A stretch of DNA of 64,000 nucleotides from Candidatus Binatia bacterium (GCA_026004215.1 BPIR01000002.1:671844-735843), one strand, 5' to 3'; numbered from the stretch's first letter, positions 8,015 through 18,590 are shown. A program made the numbers and translations. The notes: a model not told the origin generated them from the sequence alone.

Positions 8015-9709
8015 ATGCCTGTACTCGGAGAATGGTCGGCCCGCACGCGCACGCACAACCTGGCCCGGTTGGAACGGGAACATTTCGATCTCTTGGTCAT
8101 CGGTGGCGGCATCACGGGTGCGGGCGTGGCCCGCGAAGCGGCGTTACGGGGCTTGCGGGTGGCGCTGGTCGAGAGGCGCGATTTTGCCAACGGCACCAGC
8201 AGTCGCTCTTCCAAGCTGATCCACGGCGGTTTGCGCTACTTGGCCCAGGGAGACGTGGGTCTCGTGCGCGAGGCGGCCACGGAGCGTAAAGTTTTGCGCC
8301 GCCTGGCCCCACATTTGGCCCGGCCCATCCAAATGCTCGTGCCGGTGTACAGTCGCGCCGGTTACCTCACCATTCGCGCCGGTTTGTTCACGTATGACCG
8401 CCTCGCGGGAGTCAGCAAGGAAGAACGCAACCGCATGCTCGACCGTGACGAAGCCTTGGCCCTCGAACCACTATTGAAGGGGGAGAAGCTGTACGGGGCC
8501 GGGCTTTACTATGAGTACCTGACCGACGATGCCCGCCTCGTGCTGGACACGCTCAAGGCAGCCTCTGCCTTGGGGGCGCTAGCGACGAACTACACGCCCG
8601 TGGTTCGCTTAGAACTGGAAGATGGCGCACTGTGCGGCGCGTGGATCGCGGACATATGGAGTGGAAGCGAGGTGCTGGTGCGCGCTCATGTTGTCGTCAA
8701 TGCTGCGGGCCCTTGGGTGGACGAGGTGCGCGCCATGCAGGATCGAGGGTTGGAGAAGCGCCGCTTGCACCTCACCAAAGGAATTCACCTCATTGTGCCG
8801 CGCGAACGCTTGCCGATCGCGCGGTGCGTCGTCATGCCCGCTGCCGACAAGCGCAGTGTGTTTGCCATCCCGCACAATGATCTGGTGTATTTAGGGACCA
8901 CCGATACGGACTACTTTGGTCGCTACGACGATCCGCCCATCACCGTAGGAGATGCGCAGTATTTGCTCGCTGCGGCCAACCGTGCATTGCAAGTGGAACC
9001 CTTGCAGCTCGCGGACGTGGTCGGCGCGTGGGCGGGGCTGCGCCCGCTCTTGCACGAAGAAGGGCGGAAACCGAGCGAGATTTCCCGCAAGGACGAAATT
9101 ATGGTTGGCCCCACTGGGCTGATTTCCGTGGCTGGTGGGAAACTGACGACCTACCGCAAAATGGCGCGAAGAATTGTCCGCCTGGTCACCGAACGACTGA
9201 AAAACCGCGATGTGCCGCTGCCCCCGGCAGTGGCCGCCAGCGAGGAGGCGCCGTTGAGCGGTGGCGACTTCGAAGGCAGCCTGGATGCACTGGCCCAGTC
9301 ACTGCAAGCAAAATGGAGCGGCGTGCGCCTCGAGGTTTTGCAACGGCTCGTTTCGCTGTACGGCAGCAACGCGGACTGGATTGCGGGATCTATGGTGGCC
9401 GACCCGGCGCTGGCCGAGGAAGCCCCGGGCGGCAGCGGACTCACGCGTGCGGAAGTTCTATACAACGTGCGGCACGAAATGGCGCTGACGCTGCAAGACG
9501 TGTTGGAGCGCCGCACGCGCTTGTTTTTGTGGGACCGCAACAATGGCTTGCGCTCGGCACCCGCCGTGGCCGAGTGGATGGCGCAGTGGCTGGACTGGCC
9601 GCCGGAGCGCAAGGAGCAGGAATTGCGAGATTACCGTGCTCACGTTGCGGACGTCAAAACGTTCCGCCCGAGCGAGCCCGACGCCGCAGGAAGCGCAGCC
9701 CATGCTTGA
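8015..9709 (+). CDS. glpD: FAD-dependent glycerol-3-phosphate dehydrogenase
   Basis: 564 residues, the usual GlpD length. The N-terminus has the FAD dinucleotide fold LLVIGGGITGAGVAREAALRG and then the GlpD signature SSKLIHGGLRYL. Further matches are VVNAAGPWVDEV, YLGTTDTDY, WAGLRPLL, and the C-terminal segment with LYGSNA and VLYNVRHEMALTLQDVLERRTRLF. The enzyme oxidises sn-glycerol 3-phosphate to DHAP at the membrane and passes electrons to quinone. The ATG at 8015 was preferred to an upstream in-frame start at 7949 because the extra residues look non-coding. Its last 8 nt overlap the next gene, an alkyl-DHAP-synthase-like enzyme that would use DHAP derivatives. Confidence 0.95.
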   Translation: MPVLGEWSARTRTHNLARLEREHFDLLVIGGGITGAGVAREAALRGLRVALVERRDFANGTSSRSSKLIHGGLRYLAQGDVGLVREAATERKVLRRLAPHLARPIQMLVPVYSRAGYLTIRAGLFTYDRLAGVSKEERNRMLDRDEALALEPLLKGEKLYGAGLYYEYLTDDARLVLDTLKAASALGALATNYTPVVRLELEDGALCGAWIADIWSGSEVLVRAHVVVNAAGPWVDEVRAMQDRGLEKRRLHLTKGIHLIVPRERLPIARCVVMPAADKRSVFAIPHNDLVYLGTTDTDYFGRYDDPPITVGDAQYLLAAANRALQVEPLQLADVVGAWAGLRPLLHEEGRKPSEISRKDEIMVGPTGLISVAGGKLTTYRKMARRIVRLVTERLKNRDVPLPPAVAASEEAPLSGGDFEGSLDALAQSLQAKWSGVRLEVLQRLVSLYGSNADWIAGSMVADPALAEEAPGGSGLTRAEVLYNVRHEMALTLQDVLERRTRLFLWDRNNGLRSAPAVAEWMAQWLDWPPERKEQELRDYRAHVADVKTFRPSEPDAAGSAAHA

Positions 9710-11117
9710 AACGGATCGGCAACTTCATCGGGAACGCTTGCAGCAGCTTCTGGGGGACGAACGTGTTGTCTTCGACGAAGTGGTTTTGCAAGCGCATCGC
9801 AAAGACACGTGGTTTCTCAACGTGTACCGGGCCTCTCGCGGCCGCCTGAACGTGCTGCCCCTTGCGGTGGTGTACCCGGATAGCGTGGAACAAGTCCAAG
9901 AGGTCGTTCGTTACGCGCTGGCCTACAAGCTTCCCGTAGTGCCCTTTGGCGGCGGCTCCGGCGTGTGCGGCGCCATCGAGCCTTCGGCGCAGGCCATCGT
10001 GGTGGACTTGCGGCGCATGGATCGCGTCGTCGAGCTCAATGAGCGCGCCCTGTTTGCCCGCGTCCAAGCCGGCAAAATGGGAGAGGCCCTGGAAGAGGAG
10101 CTCAACCAGCTCGGGTTCACTTGCGGTCACTTTCCGCAATCCATTGCCCTGTCCACCGTGGGCGGGTGGGTCAGTACGCGCGCTGCCGGCCAGTACTCCA
10201 CCCGTTACGGCAATATCGAAGATCTGGTGTTGGGGCTCGATGTCGTTTTGCCCGATGGCCGCTTGTTGCGGCTGCCTCCGCGGGTTCGGTGGGGCAGCGG
10301 GCCGGATTTGCGCCAGGTGTTCCTCGGTGCCGAAGGTACGCTGGGCATCGTGACCGAGGTAACGCTCAAGGTGTTTCCCGTCCCGGAAAGCGCGCTGTTG
10401 CAGTCGTTCAGCTTTCCCGACATGGCGACGGGGCTGGAAGCCATCCGGTGCATCGTTCGCGCTGGCTGGCGCCCGCCGGTGGTGCGCTTGTACGACGCCG
10501 TGGAAAGTGCCCGCCACTTCCCCGAGGCGAGTAGCGGGGCCGACTGTTTGCTTTTGCTCATTTCCGAGGGTCCGGGCGCGCTCACCGCTGCCGAGGCCGC
10601 CGCGTGTGCGGGCGTATGCGCGGCATTGGGCGGGCAGGACCGCGGGCCCGATCCCGTGGAACGGTGGATTCAAGAGCGCAATCGTGTGCCCACGTTCGAG
10701 TCGCTCATCGAAAAAGGGTTGGTGGCAGACACCATCGAGGTCAGTGCCACGTGGGACCGCATTGCCGCCGTGTACCAGGAAGTGATTGCAGCGCTGCAGC
10801 GCGTGCCCGGGGTGCTTCTGGCCTCGGGGCACAGTTCCCACAGTTACCCGCAGGGAACCAATCTGTACTTCACGTTCGCTGCCCGACCTGCATCTGCGGA
10901 GGCCGGCGAGCACGTGTACCTCGATTGCTGGCGTGCAGCCATGGAGGCCACTCTTCAGGCAGGAGGCTCGGTGGTACATCATCACGGGATTGGGCGAGTC
11001 CGCAAGGCTTGGCTCGTGCACGAGCTGGGCGAGGGCGTAGACGTGTTGCGTGCGCTCAAGCTGGCCTTGGATCCTGCGGGGTTGTTCAACCCCGGCGCGT
11101 TGCTGCCCGACAGTTGA
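9702..11117 (+). CDS. FAD-binding oxidase, alkyl-DHAP synthase-like
   Basis: 471 residues of the GlcD/VAO type. The FAD domain has VVPFGGGSGVCGAI (PP-loop) and STVGGWVSTRAAGQYSTRYGNIEDLVLG; the substrate domain has RLYDAVES, and the C-terminus has SVVHHHGIGRVRKAWL. The His-His-His-Gly-x-Gly-x-x-Arg-Lys pattern is characteristic of alkyldihydroxyacetonephosphate synthases, where these histidines serve ether-bond formation; in lactate/glycolate oxidases the stretch differs. The position between glpD and a GlpK-like kinase supports a glycerophospholipid role. If the call is right, the organism may make ether lipids from acyl-DHAP. A generic 2-hydroxyacid oxidase remains possible. Confidence 0.8.
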   Translation: MLETDRQLHRERLQQLLGDERVVFDEVVLQAHRKDTWFLNVYRASRGRLNVLPLAVVYPDSVEQVQEVVRYALAYKLPVVPFGGGSGVCGAIEPSAQAIVVDLRRMDRVVELNERALFARVQAGKMGEALEEELNQLGFTCGHFPQSIALSTVGGWVSTRAAGQYSTRYGNIEDLVLGLDVVLPDGRLLRLPPRVRWGSGPDLRQVFLGAEGTLGIVTEVTLKVFPVPESALLQSFSFPDMATGLEAIRCIVRAGWRPPVVRLYDAVESARHFPEASSGADCLLLLISEGPGALTAAEAAACAGVCAALGGQDRGPDPVERWIQERNRVPTFESLIEKGLVADTIEVSATWDRIAAVYQEVIAALQRVPGVLLASGHSSHSYPQGTNLYFTFAARPASAEAGEHVYLDCWRAAMEATLQAGGSVVHHHGIGRVRKAWLVHELGEGVDVLRALKLALDPAGLFNPGALLPDS

Positions 11118-11144
11118 GCTCCGGCTGGTGGGAGGAGGGCGGCT

Positions 11145-12605
11145 ATGCAGGCGGTGCTGGCAATCGACGAGGGAACCACGGGCGTGCGTGCGCACGTGTT
11201 CGACGCGGAAGGACGCGTGTTGGGCGAGGCGTATGCGGAGATTGCGGCGACGTATCCCCAGCCCGGCTGGGTGGAACAGGATCCGATGGCCATCTGGCAC
11301 AAGGCTGTCGAAGTGTGTCGTGCCGCTTTGTCCCGCGCACGTTTGGCGCCGCGCGACCTGGCTGCCATTGGAGTGTGCACACAGCGGGCGACCACGCTCG
11401 TGTGGGAACGGGCCAGCTCCCAGCCCATTTACCCTGCGATCGTGTGGCAAGACACACGTACAGCCCGACGCGCATCCGAACTAGCCAGCGAAGGTGTGAT
11501 CACCAATGCCATGGCCTCCGCCGCCAAGCTGGAATGGATTCTCGATCACGTGCCCTCCGCGCGCGTGCGCGCGGAACGGGGGGAGCTGTGCTTCGGCACG
11601 GTGGACTCCTGGCTGGTGTGGAATCTCACCGGCGGGCAAGCGCACGTTACGGACCATTCGAACGCCTCCTGCACGACCCTGTACGATCCGTTTCAAGGGA
11701 CGTGGTGGACCCACGCATTGAGCGTTCTGCGCATTCCCGAAGTCGTGATGCCGGCACTGCGCTCGTCGAGCGAGGTGTATGGCGAAACCCCGCCGGCATT
11801 GTTTGGCGCAGCCGTTCCTGTGGCGAGCGTAGCCGGCGATCAGCAAGCCGCCATGTTCGCAGAGCTTTGCTGGGAGCGAGGTGCGGCCAAGGTCACCCTG
11901 GGCACCTCGGCGATGGCGGATGTGCACACGGGAAGCGAGCCCGTATTTTCGACCCGGGGCGCGTATCCGGTAGTTCTGTGGAGTTTGGGCGGGGAGCGCA
12001 GCTTTTGTCTCGAGGGCACCGCAATTGCTGCTGGTGCTGCCATTCAGTGGCTGCGGGACGGGCTGGGTGTGCTCCCCAATCTGCAAGATGCGGCAACGGT
12101 GGCTACCTCGGTTTCCGACAGCGCCGGTGTTTGGGCGGTGCCGGCGTTTCAGGGCCTGGGCACACCGCACATGGATCCGGCGGCCCGCGCCGTGATTGGT
12201 GGTCTTTCGCGAGCGGCAGGCCGGGCGCACGTGGTGCGCGCGATGCTGGAGGGGATTGCGTTCCGCTGCCGGGAGGTGCTGGCATCGCTGTTTGCCGATG
12301 CGGGTGTCGCTTTCCCGGCACGCTTGCGCGTGGATGGCGGGGCCGCCGCCAACGATGTGCTCCTGCAATGCTTGGCCGATGCCATTGGTTGCGAGGTCGA
12401 GCGCCCGGCGTCGGTGCAAGCTTCCGTGATGGGTGCGGCCTTCTTGGCGGGATTGGCCACGGGGTTTTGGCGCGAGCGTAACGAACTGCGCCAACACTGG
12501 CGAAGCGGCGGCGTGTTTGTTCCGCGCCTCGATGCCGCGCAACGCGAGGAACGATTCGCTCGCTGGCAGCGCGGTTTGGAGGCCGCCCGTCTGGGAAGCC
12601 TGTAA
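11145..12605 (+). CDS. glpK: FGGY kinase of the glycerol kinase family, with altered substrate residues
   Basis: 486 residues, close to E. coli GlpK (about 500). Aligned motifs include LAIDEGTTGVRAHVFD, GWVEQDPMAIW, AIVWQDTRTA, ELCFGTVDSWLVWNLT, AGDQQAAMF and VPAFQGLGTPHMDPAAR. Of the glycerol-contacting residues in E. coli GlpK, Arg83 and Asp245 are kept (R81, D232), but Glu84 is Ala (A82) and Tyr135 appears to be Met (M123). This raises doubt that glycerol is the substrate, although the glpD neighbour argues for it. A GGAGGAGGG ribosome site lies just upstream. Family membership is certain; the symbol is by homology only. Confidence 0.85.
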   Translation: MQAVLAIDEGTTGVRAHVFDAEGRVLGEAYAEIAATYPQPGWVEQDPMAIWHKAVEVCRAALSRARLAPRDLAAIGVCTQRATTLVWERASSQPIYPAIVWQDTRTARRASELASEGVITNAMASAAKLEWILDHVPSARVRAERGELCFGTVDSWLVWNLTGGQAHVTDHSNASCTTLYDPFQGTWWTHALSVLRIPEVVMPALRSSSEVYGETPPALFGAAVPVASVAGDQQAAMFAELCWERGAAKVTLGTSAMADVHTGSEPVFSTRGAYPVVLWSLGGERSFCLEGTAIAAGAAIQWLRDGLGVLPNLQDAATVATSVSDSAGVWAVPAFQGLGTPHMDPAARAVIGGLSRAAGRAHVVRAMLEGIAFRCREVLASLFADAGVAFPARLRVDGGAAANDVLLQCLADAIGCEVERPASVQASVMGAAFLAGLATGFWRERNELRQHWRSGGVFVPRLDAAQREERFARWQRGLEAARLGSL

Positions 12606-12615
12606 ATTTAAAGGG

Positions 12616-12639
12616 GCGCCCGCGGGGGCGCTGCGTTTT
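12616..12639 (+). terminator. Candidate intrinsic terminator after the glpD operon
   Basis: GCGCCC (12616-12621) can pair with GGGCGC (12626-12631) across a four-base loop, followed by TGCGTTTT. The stem is short and the T-tract is only four long, so termination efficiency is doubtful. Its place, 11 nt after the kinase stop codon, is right. Confidence 0.4.
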
Positions 12640-12751
12640 CCGCGGTGGGGTGGGCCGAGGGCACACGCGGTGCACGCTTCCTTGACGATCAACTCGTCCC
12701 TCAGTAGGACCGCTGCAGCGTTCCGCATCCGGAACAAGGAGGACCCTCGCA

Positions 12752-13951
12752 ATGGATTTTTCCTTCTCGCCGAAAGTGCAAGAACTCCAGCGCAAGCTGC
12801 AACAATTCATGGACGACTACGTGTACCCAGCCGAGCCCGTGTACCACGAGCAACTCCAAGCCGATCGCTGGGCGCAGCCTCCGATCATGGAGGAACTCAA
12901 GGCCAAAGCAAAGGCAGCGGGGTTGTGGAACTTGTTTCTCACCCACAGCCCCCGCGGACCCGGGCTGACCAACCTCGAATACGCGCCGTTGTGCGAAATC
13001 ATGGGGCGGTCGCACATTGCCCCCGAAGTGTTCAACTGTGCGGCCCCGGATACGGGAAACATGGAAATTCTCGACCGCTACGGGACGCCGGAACAACAAC
13101 GGCAGTGGCTCGAGCCGCTCCTGGCTGGGGAAATTCGGTCGGCGTTTGCGATGACCGAGCCGGACGTGGCATCCTCCGATGCCACCAACATTCAGTGCAG
13201 CATCCGGCGCGACGGGGATTTTTACGTGATCAACGGACGCAAGTGGTGGACTTCGGGCGTCTTGCATCCGAACTGCAAACTGTTGATCGTGATGGGAAAG
13301 ACGAACCCCGATGCGCCCCGGCACCAGCAGCAATCGCAAATCCTCGTGCCGCGAGATACGCCCGGGGTAAAGGTCGTGCGGCATCTGCCGGTCTTCGGTT
13401 ACGACGACGCTCCGCACGGACATGGGGAGGTCGTCTTCGAAGACGTGCGCGTGCCCGCCAGCAACATTTTGCTCGGAGAGGGGCGCGGCTTCGAGATCGC
13501 GCAAGGAAGGCTGGGTCCGGGACGCATCCACCACTGCATGCGGCTCATCGGACTTGCGGAGCGCGCTCTCGGTTTGATGTGCAAGCGCGTCAAGCGGCGA
13601 GTGGCTTTTGGAAAGCCGCTGGCGGAGCAAACGGTCACGCTGGAACGCATTGCCGAAGCACGCATCCGCATCGAACAGGCACGGCTGCTCGTGCTGAAAG
13701 CCGCTTACATGATGGACACCGTCGGCAACAAAGCCGCGCGCAAGGAAATTGCGATGATCAAAGTGGCTGCACCGAATATGGCGCTGCAAGTCATTGATTG
13801 GGCCATTCAGGCACATGGCGGCGCAGGCGTATGCGATGACTTCGGGTTGGCATACGCGTACGCAGGTGCACGCACGCTTCGCATCGCGGATGGGCCCGAC
13901 GAGGTACACCGGAACCAAATCGCCAAACTCGAACTTGCGGAGCACGATTGA
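12752..13951 (+). CDS. Acyl-CoA dehydrogenase, ACAD10/ACAD11 type
   Basis: 399 residues with the acyl-CoA dehydrogenase fold: [20 protein letters not shown] binds flavin and substrate, [26 protein letters not shown] is the beta-domain, and [18 protein letters not shown] and [19 protein letters not shown] lie at the C-terminus. The ADGPDEVH stretch is typical of ACAD10/11 enzymes, linked to breakdown of 4-hydroxy fatty acids; there an aspartate sits where medium-chain enzymes carry the catalytic glutamate. ACAD11-type proteins are often fused to or next to an APH-like kinase; none is adjacent here. AAGGAGG lies before the ATG. The next gene starts 1 nt after its stop and is probably cotranscribed. 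Confidence 0.93.
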   Translation: MDFSFSPKVQELQRKLQQFMDDYVYPAEPVYHEQLQADRWAQPPIMEELKAKAKAAGLWNLFLTHSPRGPGLTNLEYAPLCEIMGRSHIAPEVFNCAAPDTGNMEILDRYGTPEQQRQWLEPLLAGEIRSAFAMTEPDVASSDATNIQCSIRRDGDFYVINGRKWWTSGVLHPNCKLLIVMGKTNPDAPRHQQQSQILVPRDTPGVKVVRHLPVFGYDDAPHGHGEVVFEDVRVPASNILLGEGRGFEIAQGRLGPGRIHHCMRLIGLAERALGLMCKRVKRRVAFGKPLAEQTVTLERIAEARIRIEQARLLVLKAAYMMDTVGNKAARKEIAMIKVAAPNMALQVIDWAIQAHGGAGVCDDFGLAYAYAGARTLRIADGPDEVHRNQIAKLELAEHD

Positions 13952-13952
13952 G

Positions 13953-14558
13953 ATGAAGCGGCTCCACCGCGACGATTTATTTGGTTGGTCGCAGTTCAAC
14001 GAGGAGAGGGACTTGGATTTTCATTCCGTTCTCTGGGTGCGCCCGGAGGGTAACGTTGCCATCGACCCCTTACCCCTCATCCCGCACGACCGCGCCCATA
14101 TCGAGCGTCTCGGCGGTGTTGCATGGATCGTGGTGACCAACTCGGACCACGTTCGTGCCGCCGCGGACTTGGCGGATTGGACCGGCGCGCGCATTGCGGG
14201 TCCGCGCGCCGAGGCCGACACGTTTCCTCTGCTCTGCGATCGCTGGCTTCGGGACGGAGACTTCGTCGTTTCCGGGCTGCGGGTCTTTGAAATGCAAGGA
14301 TCGAAGACTCGTGGAGAGCTCGCCTTATGGCTAGAACCCGACACCCTAATCACCGGCGACTTGGTGCGCTGCCACAAGGCCGGTTGGCTGTGCTTGCTCC
14401 CTGAAGGGAAACTCGAGGATCCGGCGGAGGCTCGCGCCTCGGTTGAACGTCTGGCTGCTCTCCCCGGCATCGAGGCAGTGCTCGTCGGCGATGGCTGGCC
14501 GGTGTTCCGCGACGGCCACGCCCGTTTGCGGGAACTGTATCAAAGCCTGTTACGCTAG
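13953..14558 (+). CDS. Degenerate metallo-beta-lactamase-fold protein
   Basis: 201 residues. The pattern VAWIVVTNSDHVRAAADLADWTGARIAGP followed by RDGDFVVSGLRVFEMQGSKTRGELALWLEPDTLITGDLVRC matches the strand-loop order of the metallo-beta-lactamase fold, including a GELALWL step and an ITGD step. The usual HxHxDH motif is reduced to TNSDH, so two zinc ligands are missing and normal hydrolase activity is doubtful. It starts 1 nt after the acyl-CoA dehydrogenase stop and likely shares its transcript. Similar small proteins occur in bacterial genomes as uncharacterised MBL-fold proteins; the function is unknown. Confidence 0.75.
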   Translation: MKRLHRDDLFGWSQFNEERDLDFHSVLWVRPEGNVAIDPLPLIPHDRAHIERLGGVAWIVVTNSDHVRAAADLADWTGARIAGPRAEADTFPLLCDRWLRDGDFVVSGLRVFEMQGSKTRGELALWLEPDTLITGDLVRCHKAGWLCLLPEGKLEDPAEARASVERLAALPGIEAVLVGDGWPVFRDGHARLRELYQSLLR

Positions 14559-14648
14559 CGGCCGACCAACCGCACTTCGGCGGCGTTACAGTGGCGGGTC
14601 GAGGCCCGCTGCCGCCTGCCCGCACCGCTCCCCTTGAATCCACAACCA

Positions 14649-14693
14649 CCTCTCCCTTCCAGGGGGAGGTCGGCCGCAGGCCGGATCAGGGTA
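14649..14693 (+). repeat. Dispersed intergenic repeat, copy A1
   Basis: A CTCTCCCTTCC stretch, then GGGGGAGGTCGGCCGCAGG and CCGGATCAGGGT. The first arm can pair with GGGGGAGG to form a hairpin. The same core occurs at 30501-30546 (same orientation) and inverted near 47640-47690. Confidence 0.7.
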
Positions 14694-14860
14694 ACGGCGG
14701 CCATTTTTGGCAGGTGGTGCGGGTGGTGGCCTGGGGGGGCGCGCCATCCCTAGCCCAGGGAGGCGTAGCCGCCTGGTGATCCAGACTCTCTTTGCCACAG
14801 GGAGAGCGGACTGTTCTTTCGGGAGTGGGGATGAGCATTCGAGACTTATTGCCAGCAAGG

Positions 14861-14908
14861 AGGCACTTCTCCCTTCCAAGGAAAGCGCGGCTGAAGGCCG
14901 GGTGAGCG
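14861..14908 (+). repeat. Dispersed intergenic repeat, diverged copy A2
   Basis: A second, more diverged core begins with CACTTCTCCCTTCCAAGGAA and ends with GGCTGAAGGCCGGGTGAGCG, about 210 bp after copy A1. Same orientation as A1, with weaker pairing. Confidence 0.5.
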
Positions 14909-15062
14909 TTGCAGCGTCCGTGCGGGAACTGCAGTACGAAGTCGCGGCACAGCGGTGGGGGCAGTAAAGAGCGACCCTCGAGATTGCGCGGGCGCGGGTT
15001 GCGCGGGGTGAGCCGTTTCTGGTAGGCATGACCGGTTCAAGGAATACTCGGAGAGGCCCAGT

Positions 15063-15850
15063 ATGACAGAAGTCAGCATGAAAACATTGCTCGAGGCCGG
15101 AGTTCATTTCGGTCATCAAACGAGCCGCTGGAACCCGAAGATGAAGCCGTACATCTTCGGTGCCCGCAATGGAATTCACATCATCGACTTGCAGAAAACC
15201 GTACAGTTGTTCCAGCAAGCCTTTGCGTTCGTGCGCGATGTGGCCGCCCGGGGGGGTACGGTGTTGTTTGTCGGCACGAAGAAACAAGCCCAAGACGCTG
15301 TGCGCGAGGAAGCCGAGCGATGCGGAATGTTTTACGTCAACAATCGCTGGCTCGGTGGAACGCTGACGAACTTCCAGACGATCAAGCAAAGCATAGACCG
15401 CCTGAAAAAGTGCGAGGAAATTCTAGCCGATGAAAATATGGTTCAGGCTTTGACCAAGCGGGAGATGCTGCGCATCCAGCGCGAGCGCGACAAGCTCTTG
15501 GCGGCGCTCGGGGGCATCAAAAACATGCGGAAGTTGCCTGACGTTCTGTTCGTGATCGATCCGAAGAAAGAAGAAATCGCGGTGCGCGAGGCCAATAAGC
15601 TGCGGATCCCTGTGGTGGCGGTGATCGACACCAACTGCGACCCGGATTTGGTGGATTACAAAATTCCCGGCAACGACGACGCCATTCGAGCGATCCGGCT
15701 ATTTTGTGCGGCCATTGCCGACGCGGTGATCGAGGGCAAGCAAATCCGCGAAGAGCAGGCCAAGGCCAGCGAAATGGAAACGCCGGCGGGTGAGGCCGAG
15801 GAGCCGGAAGCGGCGGCTGCCGGGCAGTTCGAGGCAGAAGGAGTGGGCGG

Positions 15851-15854
<4 letters not shown>
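15063..15854 (+). CDS. rpsB: 30S ribosomal protein S2
   Basis: 263 residues; [19 protein letters not shown] and [22 protein letters not shown] are the S2 start. [52 protein letters not shown] and [20 protein letters not shown] are all present. S2 joins the small subunit late and binds S1. An acidic C-terminal tail (about 25 residues rich in Glu and Ala) extends beyond the core. The stop overlaps the tsf ATG (ATGA), so the two are translationally coupled. It is first in an rpsB-tsf-pyrH-frr-uppS-cdsA-rseP-tsaB run. Confidence 0.98.
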
Positions 15855-17235
<1,381 letters not shown>

Positions 17236-17250
17236 CGCGAGGTGGGGCCC

Positions 17251-17814
17251 ATGGCGGAAGCGGAACCGGTATTGGAAAAGCTCAAGCAAGAACTCGAAGG
17301 AACCGTGCAAGCCCTGCGGCGCGAGCTGGCGCGCTTGCGCACGGGACGGGCAACCACCGCGCTGCTGGATGGTATCACGGTCGATTACTACGGCACCCGC
17401 ACGCCCCTGAACCAGGTGGCCACCTTGACCGCGCCGGAGCCCCGGTTGCTCGTGATCCAGCCGTTCGATCGCTCGCTGCTCGGCGAAATCGAACGTGCCA
17501 TCCAGCAGTCGGACCTTGGTCTCAACCCCGTGAACGACGGAAAAATTATTCGCGTCCCCATTCCGGAACTGACCCAGGAGCGGCGCAAGGAACTGGTGCG
17601 CCACGTGCGCAAGATTTGCGAGGAGTACCGCGTTTCCGCTCGCAACCACCGGCGCGACGCAGTGGAGCGTTTGCGAGCGATGTTGAAAAACAAGGAAATC
17701 GCGGAAGACGACGAACGCAAAGCCCTCGAAAAGGTGGAAGCCCTGACGAAAAGCTACATCGAGCGCATCGATCAGGCGCTCAAGCACAAAGAAGCGGAAA
17801 TCATGGAGGTGTGA
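17251..17814 (+). CDS. frr: Ribosome recycling factor
   Basis: 187 residues, the standard RRF length (about 185). LRRELARLRTGRATTALLDGI, VDYYGTRTPLNQVATLTAPEPRLLVIQPFD, LGLNPVNDGKIIRVPIPELTQERRKELV and IAEDDERKALEKVEALTKSYIERID are near-consensus. With EF-G it splits the post-termination ribosome. The ATG at 17251 follows GAGGTGGGG; an in-frame upstream start at 17242 would add three residues. Confidence 0.98.
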   Translation: MAEAEPVLEKLKQELEGTVQALRRELARLRTGRATTALLDGITVDYYGTRTPLNQVATLTAPEPRLLVIQPFDRSLLGEIERAIQQSDLGLNPVNDGKIIRVPIPELTQERRKELVRHVRKICEEYRVSARNHRRDAVERLRAMLKNKEIAEDDERKALEKVEALTKSYIERIDQALKHKEAEIMEV

Positions 17815-17819
17815 GCGCC

Positions 17820-18590
17820 GTGCCCCGGCCGCTTCCGGACGACCTCGATCTCACCCGCCTCCCCCGACACGTTGCGATCATCATGGACGGCAATGGGCGC
17901 TGGGCGCAAAGGCGCGGTTTGAGTCGCATCGAGGGCCACAAGCGCGGCAAAGATTCGGTGCGAGCGGTGGTCGAGGCCAGCCGCCGCATTGGCATCGAGT
18001 ACCTGAGCCTGTTCGCCTTTTCCACGGAAAATTGGGAGCGCCCCCGCCGCGAGGTGGATGCCCTGATGCGCCTCCTGCACCGCTACTTGCGTACCGAACT
18101 GCACCGCATGATGAAAAACGGGATTCGGTTGTTGGCCGTCGGCGATTTGCGCCGGCTCCCCGAAGGCCTGCAAGCGGACCTCGAAGCCACCGTGCAAGCG
18201 ACGCGTGCGAACCAGGATATGACCGTCGTGCTCGCGGTGAGCTATGGGGGACGCGAGGACATCGTTCAGGCGGCGCGCTCGTTGGCCAAAGCGGCACGCG
18301 ACGGCAAGATCGACCCGGACGCCATTGACGGCTCCGTATTTGCCAACCACTTGAGCACCGCCGGGATCCCCGATCCGGACCTTCTCATCCGCACGAGCGG
18401 CGAACTGAGGATCTCGAACTTTTTCCTCTGGCCGCTTGCCTACAGCGAAATTTACGTGACCGATACGTTATGGCCGGATTTTCGCGAGGCAGAATTTTAC
18501 CAAGCGCTCATCGCTTACCAGCAACGCGAGCGCCGCTTTGGCCGCGTGCCGGCTGAAGGCGAACAGGAGCGCGTGCGTGTTGCGCGCTAG
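17820..18590 (+). CDS. uppS: Isoprenyl (undecaprenyl) diphosphate synthase
   Basis: 256 residues from a GTG 5 nt after frr. The motif HVAIIMDGNGRWAQRRG carries the catalytic Asp; GHKRGKDSVRAVVEASRRIGIEYLSLFAFSTENWERP follows. The C-terminus has PDPDLLIRTSGELRISNFFLWPLAYSEIYVTDTLWPDF. It builds C55-type polyprenyl diphosphate, the carrier lipid for peptidoglycan and O-antigen. A long open frame upstream in the same phase overlaps frr and is not part of the protein. Confidence 0.97.
   Translation: MPRPLPDDLDLTRLPRHVAIIMDGNGRWAQRRGLSRIEGHKRGKDSVRAVVEASRRIGIEYLSLFAFSTENWERPRREVDALMRLLHRYLRTELHRMMKNGIRLLAVGDLRRLPEGLQADLEATVQATRANQDMTVVLAVSYGGREDIVQAARSLAKAARDGKIDPDAIDGSVFANHLSTAGIPDPDLLIRTSGELRISNFFLWPLAYSEIYVTDTLWPDFREAEFYQALIAYQQRERRFGRVPAEGEQERVRVAR

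Larger units (their letters stand above)
14559..15062. other. Non-coding spacer before the rpsB operon
   Basis: This 504-bp stretch has no credible gene. It contains two copies of a dispersed repeat core (annotated separately) and must include the rpsB promoter and leader. A GGAGAGG ribosome site lies 7 nt before the rpsB ATG. I could not assign an S2 autoregulatory leader structure by eye. Confidence 0.6.

Noticed and set aside
9654..11450. Minus-strand frame (598 codons) opposite the alkyl-DHAP synthase-like gene
   Set aside because: Antisense shadow of a gene with clear FAD-enzyme motifs.
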